From the NCBI GenBank assembly GCA_964247755.1, contig CAXTVX010000004.1, positions 62,001 to 126,000 on the forward strand: a stretch of DNA of 64,000 bases. Direction: 5' to 3'. A program made the translations under genes and the position numbers. How positions within the stretch are numbered: position 1 is the stretch's first letter; each line of letters opens with the position of its first letter. The notes under the pieces were generated by a model. That model made no database searches, was not told the DNA's origin, and was given only the letters and a program-made list of their open reading frames with translations. This document shows positions 16,857 through 25,745 of the stretch, one piece after another. The stretch is from Lichenicola sp964247755 (lineage in GTDB: Bacteria; Pseudomonadota; Alphaproteobacteria; Acetobacterales; Acetobacteraceae).

Positions 16857-16907
16857 AGGATCCGGGCCTGACGGAACAAGGGCTTACAGAACCATGATGC
16901 GCGTTCA

Positions 16908-16925
16908 TGTCGGAGAATCTTACAG
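16908..16925 (-). promoter_or_regulatory. Candidate activator (PrsR-type) binding site
   Basis: Read on the plus strand, TGTCGGA-N4-CTTACAG is the same dyad as at 7781-7798. It is 51 bases upstream of the -24 element of the minus-strand promoter and overlaps the exosortase stop codon. An additional CTTACAG half-site is at 16883-16889. The shared sequence and spacing are directly visible; PrsR binding is inferred. Confidence 0.5.
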
Positions 16926-18464
16926 CCGAGGCAGGCTCGCCCCCGGACCGGAACCAGCCTGCAGGACCGCTGCGACGCGCTGCGCGAATGCCTTCGCCAC
17001 GGCATCGGCGTCGATGCCCATGACGGAGATGCCGACCACTGCGATCGTGCCCGTTCCGCCGGCGACGCTGCGCCAGCCGAGCCGCAGCCGGTCCCGGACT
17101 CCGCCGGCCAGGGGATGTCCGTTCGTCCAGGCGGCCACAACCGTGGTCATCTCCGCGCGAGGAAGGCGGGACAGCCGCCAGGCACCGCCGTCCCAAACCA
17201 GCAGGCCGCGCGAAACGTCATCCTCCCCTGCCGCCGCCTCGATCGCACTTTCGGCACGGCGGAACTGGTCCAGGACCATGCCCGGTCCGGCATGGGGGCC
17301 GAGCTGTCGCACACGCAGGACCACGCCGGTGGCACCGCAGCGATAGCTCCGCTGCTCTGGTGCATCGTCCACCACGTTGCGGCAGCCGTCCGGTGCCAGC
17401 AGCAGCGCGAGCAGCGCGCCATCCGGCTGTGCCGGCTGCTCGGACCGGGCGCGATGGTCGAGCGTCCAGGCACAGGCCGGTCCGAGCAGGGCCAGCGCCG
17501 TTGCAACGACGGCCGCGCCGGCGCAGGACGCAGCAGGCGGCGGAAACCGACGGCGTGCGGGAACGACAGCGCGCCGCGGCGCGGTGTCCTGGCGGAACGG
17601 CAGGCCGAGCAGCACCAGCAGCAGGATCACGATCGAGAAGAACAGCCAGCCGTACAGCACGTGGTCCACCGCGCCCGCTTCCGCGCTGCCGCGCCAGTGC
17701 CCGAGCAGGACGATGCCGAGCGCGCGCACGCCGTTGGCGAGGACCGGCACCAGCACGGACGCCAGCAGGAACAGGAGGCGGCGTCCGGGGGAGCGGTAGA
17801 TCGTCACCGCGTAGAGCGCACCGAATGCGACCGAGGCGATCAGGAAGCGCAGGCCCGCACAAGCCTCGGCGACACGGAACATGCCTTCCGGGATCTCGAT
17901 CACCGTCCGGTCCACCAGGTGCGGGATCCCCAGCACGCCAAGGCCGGCATCGATGAAGCGCGCGGTGAAGGACTGCAGCGCCGGGACCAGGAAGGCGCCG
18001 AACGGGACCAGGAACAGCAGGTAGCCGAGCGGCACCGCCATCGCCCGGAACACCGACGGGCCAAGGCAGGCGAGCACCAGCACCCAGAGCATCGCCAGCG
18101 ACAGGAGCTGGCGGCCCTCCATCACGCCCAGGCGTTCCGCGAGGAGCCAGACCAGGGTCGCCGGCAGCATCAGCAGGGCGGCGGCCGGCAGCGGACGCGG
18201 CAGGCACGCGATGAGGCGATCGCGCCGCTCCCAGGCCAGCCAGGCGGCGATCGGCAGCACCAGGAAGCAGTGGCCGAACGCGGTGGAGGCAGACCACACC
18301 CGCAGCGCCGCCGATGCCTCGGCGTGGTGGACGGCCAGCAGGGCCACGCAGCCGGCCGCCAGTGCCGCCAGGGCAGGCATCCAGATCCGCACGCGGTCGG
18401 GCAGCCCGCCCCGCCGTCGTGTCGGGGGGATCCGGACCGGTGCCAGGTCGCGCATCCGCGGCAT
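16920..18464 (-). CDS. xrtA: Exosortase A with fused EpsI domain
   Basis: 514 residues, polytopic inner-membrane transpeptidase-like protease that recognises PEP-CTERM signals. Catalytic residues are all present: Cys202 in EACAGLRFL, Arg247 in ANGVRALGIV and His268 in DHVLYGWLFF. After the last membrane helix (about residue 330) the protein continues with an EpsI-type periplasmic domain (DGALLALLLAPDGCRNVVDDAPEQ region to the end), a fusion seen in many XrtA proteins. The start ATG directly follows the FemAB stop (TGAATG). It is the last gene of the XrtA operon. Its substrates include the three PEP-CTERM genes just downstream. Confidence 0.95.
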   Translation of the reverse strand: MPRMRDLAPVRIPPTRRRGGLPDRVRIWMPALAALAAGCVALLAVHHAEASAALRVWSASTAFGHCFLVLPIAAWLAWERRDRLIACLPRPLPAAALLMLPATLVWLLAERLGVMEGRQLLSLAMLWVLVLACLGPSVFRAMAVPLGYLLFLVPFGAFLVPALQSFTARFIDAGLGVLGIPHLVDRTVIEIPEGMFRVAEACAGLRFLIASVAFGALYAVTIYRSPGRRLLFLLASVLVPVLANGVRALGIVLLGHWRGSAEAGAVDHVLYGWLFFSIVILLLVLLGLPFRQDTAPRRAVVPARRRFPPPAASCAGAAVVATALALLGPACAWTLDHRARSEQPAQPDGALLALLLAPDGCRNVVDDAPEQRSYRCGATGVVLRVRQLGPHAGPGMVLDQFRRAESAIEAAAGEDDVSRGLLVWDGGAWRLSRLPRAEMTTVVAAWTNGHPLAGGVRDRLRLGWRSVAGGTGTIAVVGISVMGIDADAVAKAFAQRVAAVLQAGSGPGASLPRL

Positions 18465-19517
18465 TCAGCCCAGGCCGCGCGCGACGTGCGGGCCGAGCCG
18501 GTTGGCGACCGGCAGCGGCAGGCGCTTCCAGGTCTCGATCAGCAGCCGGTATCGGGGGTTGAGCGGGTTGTGCTCCGGCACCGCCTCGCCGGGGCGGAGC
18601 AGGAAGCGGTAGGTGAGCGGCGTCGGCGCGAAGCCCCAGTTCTTCTTGAAGGCGTAGGCACCGGTGCCTTCCTTGCTCCGGCCGAAGTCGAACAGGGTGG
18701 CGCCGCGTGCGGCGGCCCGCGTCATCACGTCCCAGTACATCACGTCGAAGGCCTGGCAGTCGCGCGCGGCAGGAATGCCGCCGCCGTAGTAGGGCAGCAC
18801 CTCGTCGCGCCAGTGGAGGGTCAGCACGCCAGCCATGTCCTGGCCGTTCTCGCCGACCACCGTCGCCTCGGCATCAACCGGAAAGGTGGCGAGCAGGCCC
18901 TCGAACCAGCGGCGCGGGAACACCGGGGTGCCGAGGTTGCGCACGCTTTCGGCGTAGAGCCGCCAGGCGGCGCCGGCGTCCCGCGTGGTCCGGACGGCCA
19001 GGCCGCGTTCCAGCCCCTTGCGCAGCACCGCGCGCTGCTTGCGCGGGATCGCCTTCATGTTCAGGTCGGGATCGGCAGTAATCGGTTTGCGGAAGCTGGC
19101 GTAGAGGCCGCTGCGATCGGTCCAGGAGCCGGATGCGGCGAACCAGTCCGCCGGCAGCGGATGGAGGCCGCGCAGCTCCAGGGCGGCAGCGCCGGTGTCG
19201 CGCAGCAGCTGCGCGGCGTGATCCAGCAGCGCCTGCCCCACCGCGTCGTCTGCGGCCAACGGACCACCATACACGCAGAACGGCAGCGAGATCAGCGCGT
19301 GGCCGAACAGGCGGGTGCGCAGCTCGACCAGCGGCAGCACGCCGACCACAATGCCGTCCTGCAGCGCCAGCACCGAGCGGTCGCGATGGTGGAACACCCG
19401 GGCGATCAGGGGCGGCAGGGCGGCGCGGTGGAAGAAGGTGGCGTCCGGTCGGGCGGCGACGAACGCATCCCAGCCGGCGGCCTGGCCCGGATCGAGTGGC
19501 ACGAGGCGCAGGCTCAC
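18465..19517 (-). CDS. FemAB family XrtA/PEP-CTERM system protein (TIGR03019-like)
   Basis: 350 residues from a GTG that overlaps the preceding stop (GTGA). The PDATFFHRAALPPLI start, FCVYGGPLAADD, the KAIPRKQRAVLRKG block and the C-terminal LFDFGRSKEGTGAYAFKKNWGF are family features. FemAB-like proteins transfer aminoacyl or acyl groups; in XrtA loci the target is unproven and could be a sugar amine of the exopolysaccharide. It is the third GNAT/FemAB-like protein in the window. Confidence 0.92.
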   Translation of the reverse strand: MSLRLVPLDPGQAAGWDAFVAARPDATFFHRAALPPLIARVFHHRDRSVLALQDGIVVGVLPLVELRTRLFGHALISLPFCVYGGPLAADDAVGQALLDHAAQLLRDTGAAALELRGLHPLPADWFAASGSWTDRSGLYASFRKPITADPDLNMKAIPRKQRAVLRKGLERGLAVRTTRDAGAAWRLYAESVRNLGTPVFPRRWFEGLLATFPVDAEATVVGENGQDMAGVLTLHWRDEVLPYYGGGIPAARDCQAFDVMYWDVMTRAAARGATLFDFGRSKEGTGAYAFKKNWGFAPTPLTYRFLLRPGEAVPEHNPLNPRYRLLIETWKRLPLPVANRLGPHVARGLG

Positions 19518-20368
19518 GACACGCCGCCGGCCTGCGGGAACACGGCGTCCATCCGGTCCCAGCCGAAGTCGCGGCACAGTCGGCCCAGCCGGGCTTCCGT
19601 CGCACCCAGGCTGACGCGGTGGCGCCAGCGGGCGGTGCGGGAGGCGTCCGGCACGTGCGGCTGCCCGGGGTCGATCTCCCAGGGATGGATGTAGAACACG
19701 CCGGCTCCCTGCTGCCGCTGTGCCCGGGCATAGGCGGTGCGGAACAGCGGGTACGGCATCAGGCGGAACCAGCCGCCGCCGGCACAGGGAAGGTTGCGAC
19801 CGGCAAGGCGGAGCGTGGTCATCGGGATCTCCCACACCTGGCCGCCGAACGGCCGGTGTGGCGCGCGTGGGGCCGACGGATCGCCGTACAGGTCGTGCCG
19901 GATCGGGAACACGCTGGAGGAATAGAGGTGGCCGGTTTCCGCCAGCACCTCCCAGGCCCAGGGCGTCGCGGGCCCGACGGAAAAGGTGGGCGCGCGGTAG
20001 CCGCGCACGGCCACGCCGCCGACCGCCTCCAGCCGGGCACGGGCGGCCGACACGTCCTCGCGGAAGGCGTGGGCGTCCCCAGCGTCCACCGGCCGGTGCC
20101 ATTGCCCGTGGCTGGCCAGCTCGTGCCCGGCGGCGACGATGCGGCGGATCAGCGGACCGTGCCGCTCCGCCACCCAGCCCAGGGTGAAGAAGGTGGCCCG
20201 CACTCCGGCCGCCTCGAACAGGGCGAGCAGCCGGTCGGTGTTGGCCTCGATCCGGCGGGGCAGTCGGTCCCAGTCGTCGCGATGCAGCACCCCGGCATAG
20301 GCCTGCACCTGGAACCAGTCCTCGACGTCGACGGTCAGGGCGTGGCGGATGACTGGACGGGGGCTCAT
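19514..20368 (-). CDS. XrtA-associated polysaccharide deacetylase (DUF3473 type)
   Basis: 284 residues. It has the NodB-fold metal motif TVDVEDWFQV near the start, HELASHGQWHRPVD with the metal His pair, the RGYRAPTFSV motif and a C-terminal FYIHPWEIDPGQP typical of the DUF3473 extension. It would remove N-acetyl groups from the exopolysaccharide. Starts and stops overlap by four bases with both neighbours, so it sits inside a tightly coupled operon. Confidence 0.93.
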   Translation of the reverse strand: MSPRPVIRHALTVDVEDWFQVQAYAGVLHRDDWDRLPRRIEANTDRLLALFEAAGVRATFFTLGWVAERHGPLIRRIVAAGHELASHGQWHRPVDAGDAHAFREDVSAARARLEAVGGVAVRGYRAPTFSVGPATPWAWEVLAETGHLYSSSVFPIRHDLYGDPSAPRAPHRPFGGQVWEIPMTTLRLAGRNLPCAGGGWFRLMPYPLFRTAYARAQRQQGAGVFYIHPWEIDPGQPHVPDASRTARWRHRVSLGATEARLGRLCRDFGWDRMDAVFPQAGGVS

Positions 20369-21399
20369 CCCGGCGGCCTTCCGGTCGGCCGCGACGGGTC
20401 AGGCACCTCGCCCAGGATCTGCCTGAACTGTCCCATGCGCAGCTCCAGCGCGTCGAGCCGCGCGGCGATGGTGTCCGGACCGGACGGACGAGAAGCGGAC
20501 CCGGTCCGGCCCGGCCTGCCGAAGTTCGGCCTGCCGGCCGACGGGTCCTGCGCGTGCGCGGCAGGCTCCGACGGGAGCGGGCCGTCCAGGTCGCGCGCCA
20601 GCTCGCGCGCGACCTCATCCACCAGGGCGCCGTCGAGCTGCGTCAGCTCCTCGATCGCGCCGTGCAGCAGGACGCGTCCGAACAGCCGGTTGATCCGGCG
20701 CGGCACCCCGCCGGTCGCCCCGTGCACCGCCTCGAACGCGTCCGGGGTGATGGCGGGCGTGCCGGTCCAGCCGACGGTCGTGAGGCGGTGTTCGACATAG
20801 GCGCGCGTTTCGTGCTGCTCCAGCGGATGAAGGTGGAACGAGGCGATGACGCGCTGCCGCAGCTGGTCGAGGGCGCGGCTGGCCAGCATGTCGCGGAATT
20901 CGGGCTGTCCCAGCAGGACGATCTGCACGCCGGGAGCGCCGCCGGTCTGCGACAGGTTGGACAGCATGCGCAGCTCCTCGAGTGCCGCGTGCGACAGGTT
21001 CTGCGCCTCGTCCACCACCAGCACGCAGCGGCAGCCGGCAGCGCGCTGCCGGCCGATCATGCGGGAGAAGCCGAGCAGCATGACGGCCTTGTCGCCACCA
21101 GCGATGTCGACGCCGAAGCCGGCCATGGCGAGGCGGAACAGCTCGTCGGCGGACAGGTGGGTGGTGGCGATGCGCGCGAGCAGGTGCGTGTTGGGATCGA
21201 GCCGCGACCACAGCCGCTCCGCCAGCGTGGTCTTGCCGGCGCCGATCTCGCCGGTGATGACCACGAAGCCGTCGCCCTGCTGCAGCCCGAAGGTCAGGTG
21301 GGCGAGCGCCCGGGTCTGGCCCTCGCTGGCGAAGAAGAAGCGCGCGTCGGGCGTCAGCTGGAAGGGCGGCGCGGTGAAGCCGTAGACGATGTCGTACAT
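20365..21399 (-). CDS. XrtA-associated ATPase (ExeA/TIGR03015-like)
   Basis: 344 residues, soluble AAA ATPase of the ExeA/GspA type found in exosortase loci. Walker A GEIGAGKTT is at residues 50-58 and Walker B CVLVVDEAQN follows, with sensor-like QIVLLGQPEF. The last 80 residues are Pro/Gly/Ser-rich and probably disordered, ending in a short helix (ARLDALELRMGQFRQIL). It may drive assembly or positioning of the secretion machinery. Confidence 0.93.
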   Translation of the reverse strand: MYDIVYGFTAPPFQLTPDARFFFASEGQTRALAHLTFGLQQGDGFVVITGEIGAGKTTLAERLWSRLDPNTHLLARIATTHLSADELFRLAMAGFGVDIAGGDKAVMLLGFSRMIGRQRAAGCRCVLVVDEAQNLSHAALEELRMLSNLSQTGGAPGVQIVLLGQPEFRDMLASRALDQLRQRVIASFHLHPLEQHETRAYVEHRLTTVGWTGTPAITPDAFEAVHGATGGVPRRINRLFGRVLLHGAIEELTQLDGALVDEVARELARDLDGPLPSEPAAHAQDPSAGRPNFGRPGRTGSASRPSGPDTIAARLDALELRMGQFRQILGEVPDPSRPTGRPPG

Positions 21400-21432
21400 C
21401 CGGTCACACCGCGGCTGGGGCCGGGAGGATCA

Positions 21433-23205
21433 TCAGAACGACTTCACCGCCGACAGGATCACCACGTTCTGCGACAGTGCCGGCGCCGAGGGGCCGTCGC
21501 CGGAGCGGCGATCGAAGCTGTAGCTGAGCTGGGCGGACAGGGTCGGCGACAGCGCGTCCACCAGTGCCAGCGAGCCGAGTAGGAAGTCCTGCCGCCCGTC
21601 CGGTCCGGTTTCCTGCTCGGTGACCCCATACTGGCCCAGCGCCTGGAGGCTGAGCAGGGGCGACAGCGCGTGCGACCAAGTCAGGCTGCCATACAGCCCC
21701 TTGTTGCTGCCGAGCCCGCCGGGCAGCCCGCTGGACGAGACCAGGGCGTTGTCCTCTGCGTCGAGATTGACCGAGAAGGTGTCGCGCGACTGCACCAGCT
21801 CGGCGGAGGCACTCAGGCTGCGGCTGCGATACAGGTTGTCCTGCGCGCCGAAGAAGCCGGCGTCGTTCAGAAGCGGCGCACCGGACGTGTGGTCGACCGG
21901 GTTGCCCAGCTGGTCGAAGTCGGAGTTGGCCAGCGCGGTCTGCAGCTGCTCGGCCTCGGTGGTCAGGCCCTCGGAATAGCGCAGGAAGACGCGGGTGCGC
22001 GCGGTCGGCGACAGGGCGAGATCGACCGTGGCGGAATCGAACCCGTCATGGTGGCCGTAGCTGGCCGAGACGGTGCTGTCCGGGCCAAGGGTCAGGCGCA
22101 GGCCGGCGTTCCAGATCTCGTCGTCGATCCGCTGCGGGTTGCTGCCGGCATAGCGGATGTGCTCGTAGCCGACACGGGTCAGCACCGTGACGAGACGGGT
22201 GAGGCCGTAATCGTCGTCGAGGGTGAAGGTGTCGCGCACGGCGTTCTGCAGCACGCCGGTGCCGTCGTACTTGGTGGCATAGCCGAGCACGGTGCCGCTG
22301 TAGCGGTCGAATGCCTCGCCGGTGGCGAAGGCGACGTGGCCGCTGTAGCTGGTCACGTCCTGGTTGGTGCTCTGGTCGAACGGGGACAGGCCGGACAGGA
22401 CGACCGGGTTCGGACTGCCCTCCGGCGCGCCCACCGTGGTGCGGCTCACGCTGCCGCCGATCTCGCCGGTGCCCCAGGGACCGAAGCGGTGCAGCGCGTA
22501 GGGGCTGGCGGACACGTCGACGCTCTGGGTGGCGCCGCCGTATCCGTTGGCGACGGTGCCGACCGGGCCGCCGAAGCCGTTGCTGGTGACCGTGCCGTCG
22601 CCGCGCAGGTCGAGGAACAGGGCGCCGGGCAGCAGCGTCGCCAGCAGCCGGCCGCCGAAATCCTGGTTGACCTGCGTGTCGGCGGAGTTGCGCGCGTAGA
22701 GGTCGACCTCCGGATGATAGGACAGACTGCCCTGCAGCCGGGTGGTATCGACACTCAGGTTCAGGCTGGGCTGGAACAGGGTGATGACGTCCGCCCCCCT
22801 TCCCCGCCCCTCGTTGCCCTGAACGTTGTCGGTGAACTCCTCGCCCAGCCCCAGGCTCGGGCTGATCGTCCAGTTGCGCTGGGCCGGCTGCAGCGGCTGG
22901 CCATAGGTGCTGGTACCCAGGACGTCCTGAAGGTCGCCGGGGCGCAGGTTGGCGCCGGTCGCCGGCAGCAGGCCACCCGGCGCCGCGATTGGCACGGGAG
23001 CCGGCTCTGCCCCGGTCGTGGACGGAAGCCCGGCCGGCGTGCCGGTCGCCAGGGCGGCGGCGGAGGGACCCCGGTCAGCCGGGACCATGGCGGCGGTTGT
23101 CGCCGGGAACGCCGCGTCGGTCTGCGCTTGGGCGTGGCCCAGAATCGCGACCAGGATGGCCGCAGGCGGGAATGGCCGGATCGCGAACGGGACACGGAAC
23201 GGCAT
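21433..23205 (-). CDS. PEP-CTERM system outer-membrane beta-barrel protein (TIGR03016-like)
   Basis: 590 residues. The N-terminal signal peptide (FPPAAILVAILGHAQA) precedes a Pro/Ala-rich linker, then a long series of amphipathic strands with alternating aromatic residues (GSLSYHPEVDLYARN, TRVFLRYSEGLT, SLTWSHALSPLLSL), ending with QNVVILSAVKSF, whose terminal Phe is typical of outer-membrane barrels. Family members are proposed exopolysaccharide outer-membrane components. It sits between the tyrosine kinase and the ATPase in the canonical XrtA order. Confidence 0.9.
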   Translation of the reverse strand: MPFRVPFAIRPFPPAAILVAILGHAQAQTDAAFPATTAAMVPADRGPSAAALATGTPAGLPSTTGAEPAPVPIAAPGGLLPATGANLRPGDLQDVLGTSTYGQPLQPAQRNWTISPSLGLGEEFTDNVQGNEGRGRGADVITLFQPSLNLSVDTTRLQGSLSYHPEVDLYARNSADTQVNQDFGGRLLATLLPGALFLDLRGDGTVTSNGFGGPVGTVANGYGGATQSVDVSASPYALHRFGPWGTGEIGGSVSRTTVGAPEGSPNPVVLSGLSPFDQSTNQDVTSYSGHVAFATGEAFDRYSGTVLGYATKYDGTGVLQNAVRDTFTLDDDYGLTRLVTVLTRVGYEHIRYAGSNPQRIDDEIWNAGLRLTLGPDSTVSASYGHHDGFDSATVDLALSPTARTRVFLRYSEGLTTEAEQLQTALANSDFDQLGNPVDHTSGAPLLNDAGFFGAQDNLYRSRSLSASAELVQSRDTFSVNLDAEDNALVSSSGLPGGLGSNKGLYGSLTWSHALSPLLSLQALGQYGVTEQETGPDGRQDFLLGSLALVDALSPTLSAQLSYSFDRRSGDGPSAPALSQNVVILSAVKSF

Positions 23206-23211
23206 GAACGA

Positions 23212-24087
23212 TCACGTGTTCCTGCCGTAGCGGTCGTAGTAGCTGCCGAACCGGCTGGTGCTCCCGGCACGGGCCTTGTTGAGCACCAGGCTGATGGTCT
23301 CGCAGGTGGCGACCAGGTCGAGCGCGCTGTCGAGCTCGCCGCGCTGCGTGCGCTGCGCTTCCACGATCATCGCGATCTGCCCGACATGCGGGGCCAGCGC
23401 CGCCGCGTCGCTGCTGGCGAGGCAGGGCGCGGTGTCGAGGATCAGCAGCCGGTCCGGGTCGCGCCGCGCGATCCGCTCCAGGGTCGCGATCACCGCACGC
23501 GTCACGCCGTGTCCCCGCTCGGCCTCAACCAGGCGGCCGGTCGGCAGGACCGACAGGTTGGGCTGAGCAGTGCCGACCACGGCGTTCTCGAGCGCGGTCT
23601 CCTGCCCGGCCGCCAGGTCGTGCAGGCCGGGCTGGCCGGCCAGACCCAGCAGCCCGGTGAGGCTGTCCGGCTTGTCATCGAGATCGACCAGCAGCACGTC
23701 GGCGGAGCCGCCCCGGGCGATGGTGGCGGCGAGGTTGAGGGCGCAGAAGCTCTTGCCCTCTGCCGGCCGGCTGCTGGTGAGCATCAGGGCGCCTGGCAGG
23801 CTCCGCCCGAACGTGGCCCGCTGCCGGCGCTGCAGCATGTCGGCGATCACCCGCCATTCCTCGGCCGCCCGCGATCGCCGTTCTCCCAGCACCATGACTC
23901 CCGCCCGACGCAGCGCGTCGAGGTCCAGCCGGATCGACGGCGCGGTCCTGGCCGGGACGGCGCGGGATCCGGCCGCGCCGATCCCGGGATCGACCGGTTC
24001 GAGCAGGTCGCCCACGTCGCGCGGACGCCGCTGGCGCATGCGCTTGACTGCGCGCTCGATGAGATGGGGCGCTGCCAGGTCTGTCAT
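23212..24087 (-). CDS. XrtA-associated tyrosine autokinase
   Basis: 291 residues, CpsD/CapB-like BY-kinase domain that partners with the chain-length protein encoded just upstream. The Walker A-like TSSRPAEGKSF is at about residues 104-114, Walker A' reads VLLVDLDDKPDS, and the C-terminal cluster SYYDRYGRNT carries the phosphorylatable Tyr residues. The frame extends to 24201, but the ATG at 24087 (MTDLAAPHLIERAVKRM) is the family-like start. Cycles of autophosphorylation would set polysaccharide chain length. Confidence 0.93.
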   Translation of the reverse strand: MTDLAAPHLIERAVKRMRQRRPRDVGDLLEPVDPGIGAAGSRAVPARTAPSIRLDLDALRRAGVMVLGERRSRAAEEWRVIADMLQRRQRATFGRSLPGALMLTSSRPAEGKSFCALNLAATIARGGSADVLLVDLDDKPDSLTGLLGLAGQPGLHDLAAGQETALENAVVGTAQPNLSVLPTGRLVEAERGHGVTRAVIATLERIARRDPDRLLILDTAPCLASSDAAALAPHVGQIAMIVEAQRTQRGELDSALDLVATCETISLVLNKARAGSTSRFGSYYDRYGRNT

Positions 24088-24143
24088 GACGATCGCTTTC
24101 CGGGCCGGCCAGGATCGGCCGCGACAGGTCGGGAGTTCGGCAT

Positions 24144-25682
24144 TCAGGTCACCCGGGTGCCGGCGAGCAGCTGATACATCAACACGGTGTAGGTGGCGCA
24201 CAGCAGCAGCAGGACGCTGAGCGCCGCCGCTCCGGCGCCCAGGCCGCGCAGGCGGTGCCGTCCGCCCGCTCCGGTCCCGTCGGGCAGGAGCGACAGGCTG
24301 CCGGCGATCGGCAGCCCGACCGCCTTGAGGTCCAGGGCTGTGTGGAACGAGCGGTCGAGCTGGCCGAGCAGGAAGGCGCCGGCGATGCCGCCGCCGAGGC
24401 CGGCCAGCAGCACCGCGCTCAGCAGCAGGCGGCGGTTGGGGAACACCGGGATCTGCGGCACCTGCGGCGGGTCGACCACCTCCAGCTTGATCTTCTGCGC
24501 GCCGGTATCCGCGGCCGCGTCGAGGCGCATCGCTTCGCGCCGGTTCAGCAGCTCCTCGTAGTTTCGGCGCAGCACGTCGTAGTCGCGGTTGAGGTTGATG
24601 TATTGCGCCTGCACAGAGGGGGTGTTGCGGGCGATCTGTTCCAGACGCGCCTGTTCGCGCCTTGCGTCGTCGACCTGCCGGGTCAACGAGGCCACGTCGC
24701 CCTGCGCCTGCACCAGCATCACTTCCAGCTGCTGGTAGACCTGGTTCGGTTCGCTCCGGCTCCGTGCGCCGTGGCCGCCGCTGCCGCCACCGCCGCCGCC
24801 CTTGCGCAGGGCCGCGATCAGCGCCCGCTGCCGGATCACGTCCGGGTTCTGCTCGGTCAGCGTGGTCAGCATCCCGCGCAGGCTGGCCTGCGCAGCGGTG
24901 AGGCTGCCGCCGTCCGAGCCGCCGGTGGCGGGATCGGTTTCCGTGACCAGGCTCTGCGGCGTGGTGGCGATCATGCGGGTCAGGCGCGCGGCACGACCCT
25001 GCGCGTCGGTCAGATCGCCCTGGAGGTGGCGCAGGGCGTCGCGGGCAGCGTCGAGCCGGGTGCTGCCGCCGGATCCCTCGGCGGGCAGCAGGTCGATATA
25101 GGTTTCGCGGAACGTGGCGCGCTTCAGTTCGGCTTCGCGGAGCTGGGCCTCGTAGCTGCTGATCTGCTTGTCGAGGAACAGGCTGGCATTGGCCATGTCG
25201 GTCCGGCTGGCGCCGGCCTTGTCCTCGACGAAGATTCCCAGCACGGTCCGCACCACGTCATAGGCGAGGCGGGGATTGTTGTTGCGGTAGGTGATGGTGA
25301 ACAGGTTGCGCGTCTGTGGCACCACCTCGATCTCCCTACCCAGCGCCGCCACGGTGCGCTCCAGGTCGTCAGGCCGGGTGATCAACAGCGAGAGATCGGT
25401 CTGCGAGACCAGCTTCTCCAGGTTGGGCCGGCTCAGCAGCGTCCGCTGCAGCACCTCGATCTGGGCCGCGAGCGGGTCGTCGAGCGCGATGCCGTGCAGC
25501 AGCGGGGTCAGCACCGCGTCGGCGTCGATGTAGACCCTGGCGTTGGCCTGGTAGCGGTCGGGAACAGCTGCGACAGCGATCCAGCCGACGATGCAGATCA
25601 GCCAGGCCAGTCCCAGCGCGATCCATCTGCGCTGCAACATTCCGGACACGTGGCGCCGCAGTTGGTCGCGCAACTCGTCCAT
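24144..25682 (-). CDS. XrtA polysaccharide chain-length determinant protein (Wzz/GumC type)
   Basis: 512 residues, PCP-type inner-membrane protein. N-terminal membrane helix at about residues 20-40, a Wzz-like region (YQANARVYIDADAVLTPL), a long coiled-coil periplasmic section (about residues 160-400), and a C-terminal helix preceded by the PxxP motif (PPQVPQIPVFPNRR). A second hydrophobic segment lies at the extreme C-terminus. It controls polymer length together with the tyrosine kinase, and probably bridges to the export lipoprotein. Confidence 0.94.
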   Translation of the reverse strand: MDELRDQLRRHVSGMLQRRWIALGLAWLICIVGWIAVAAVPDRYQANARVYIDADAVLTPLLHGIALDDPLAAQIEVLQRTLLSRPNLEKLVSQTDLSLLITRPDDLERTVAALGREIEVVPQTRNLFTITYRNNNPRLAYDVVRTVLGIFVEDKAGASRTDMANASLFLDKQISSYEAQLREAELKRATFRETYIDLLPAEGSGGSTRLDAARDALRHLQGDLTDAQGRAARLTRMIATTPQSLVTETDPATGGSDGGSLTAAQASLRGMLTTLTEQNPDVIRQRALIAALRKGGGGGGSGGHGARSRSEPNQVYQQLEVMLVQAQGDVASLTRQVDDARREQARLEQIARNTPSVQAQYINLNRDYDVLRRNYEELLNRREAMRLDAAADTGAQKIKLEVVDPPQVPQIPVFPNRRLLLSAVLLAGLGGGIAGAFLLGQLDRSFHTALDLKAVGLPIAGSLSLLPDGTGAGGRHRLRGLGAGAAALSVLLLLCATYTVLMYQLLAGTRVT

Positions 25683-25745
25683 GGACGCCTGGAACTCCTT
25701 GTTGGCGGCGGACCGGGTGGCCGCCGGTCCTGCGGGGCAGCCGGA

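Noticed and set aside
15199..17196. 665-residue frame upstream-extending the PEP-CTERM gene
   Set aside because: Only the part from 16047 has a ribosome site and signal peptide; the rest is a shadow of the neighbouring PEP-CTERM and exosortase genes.
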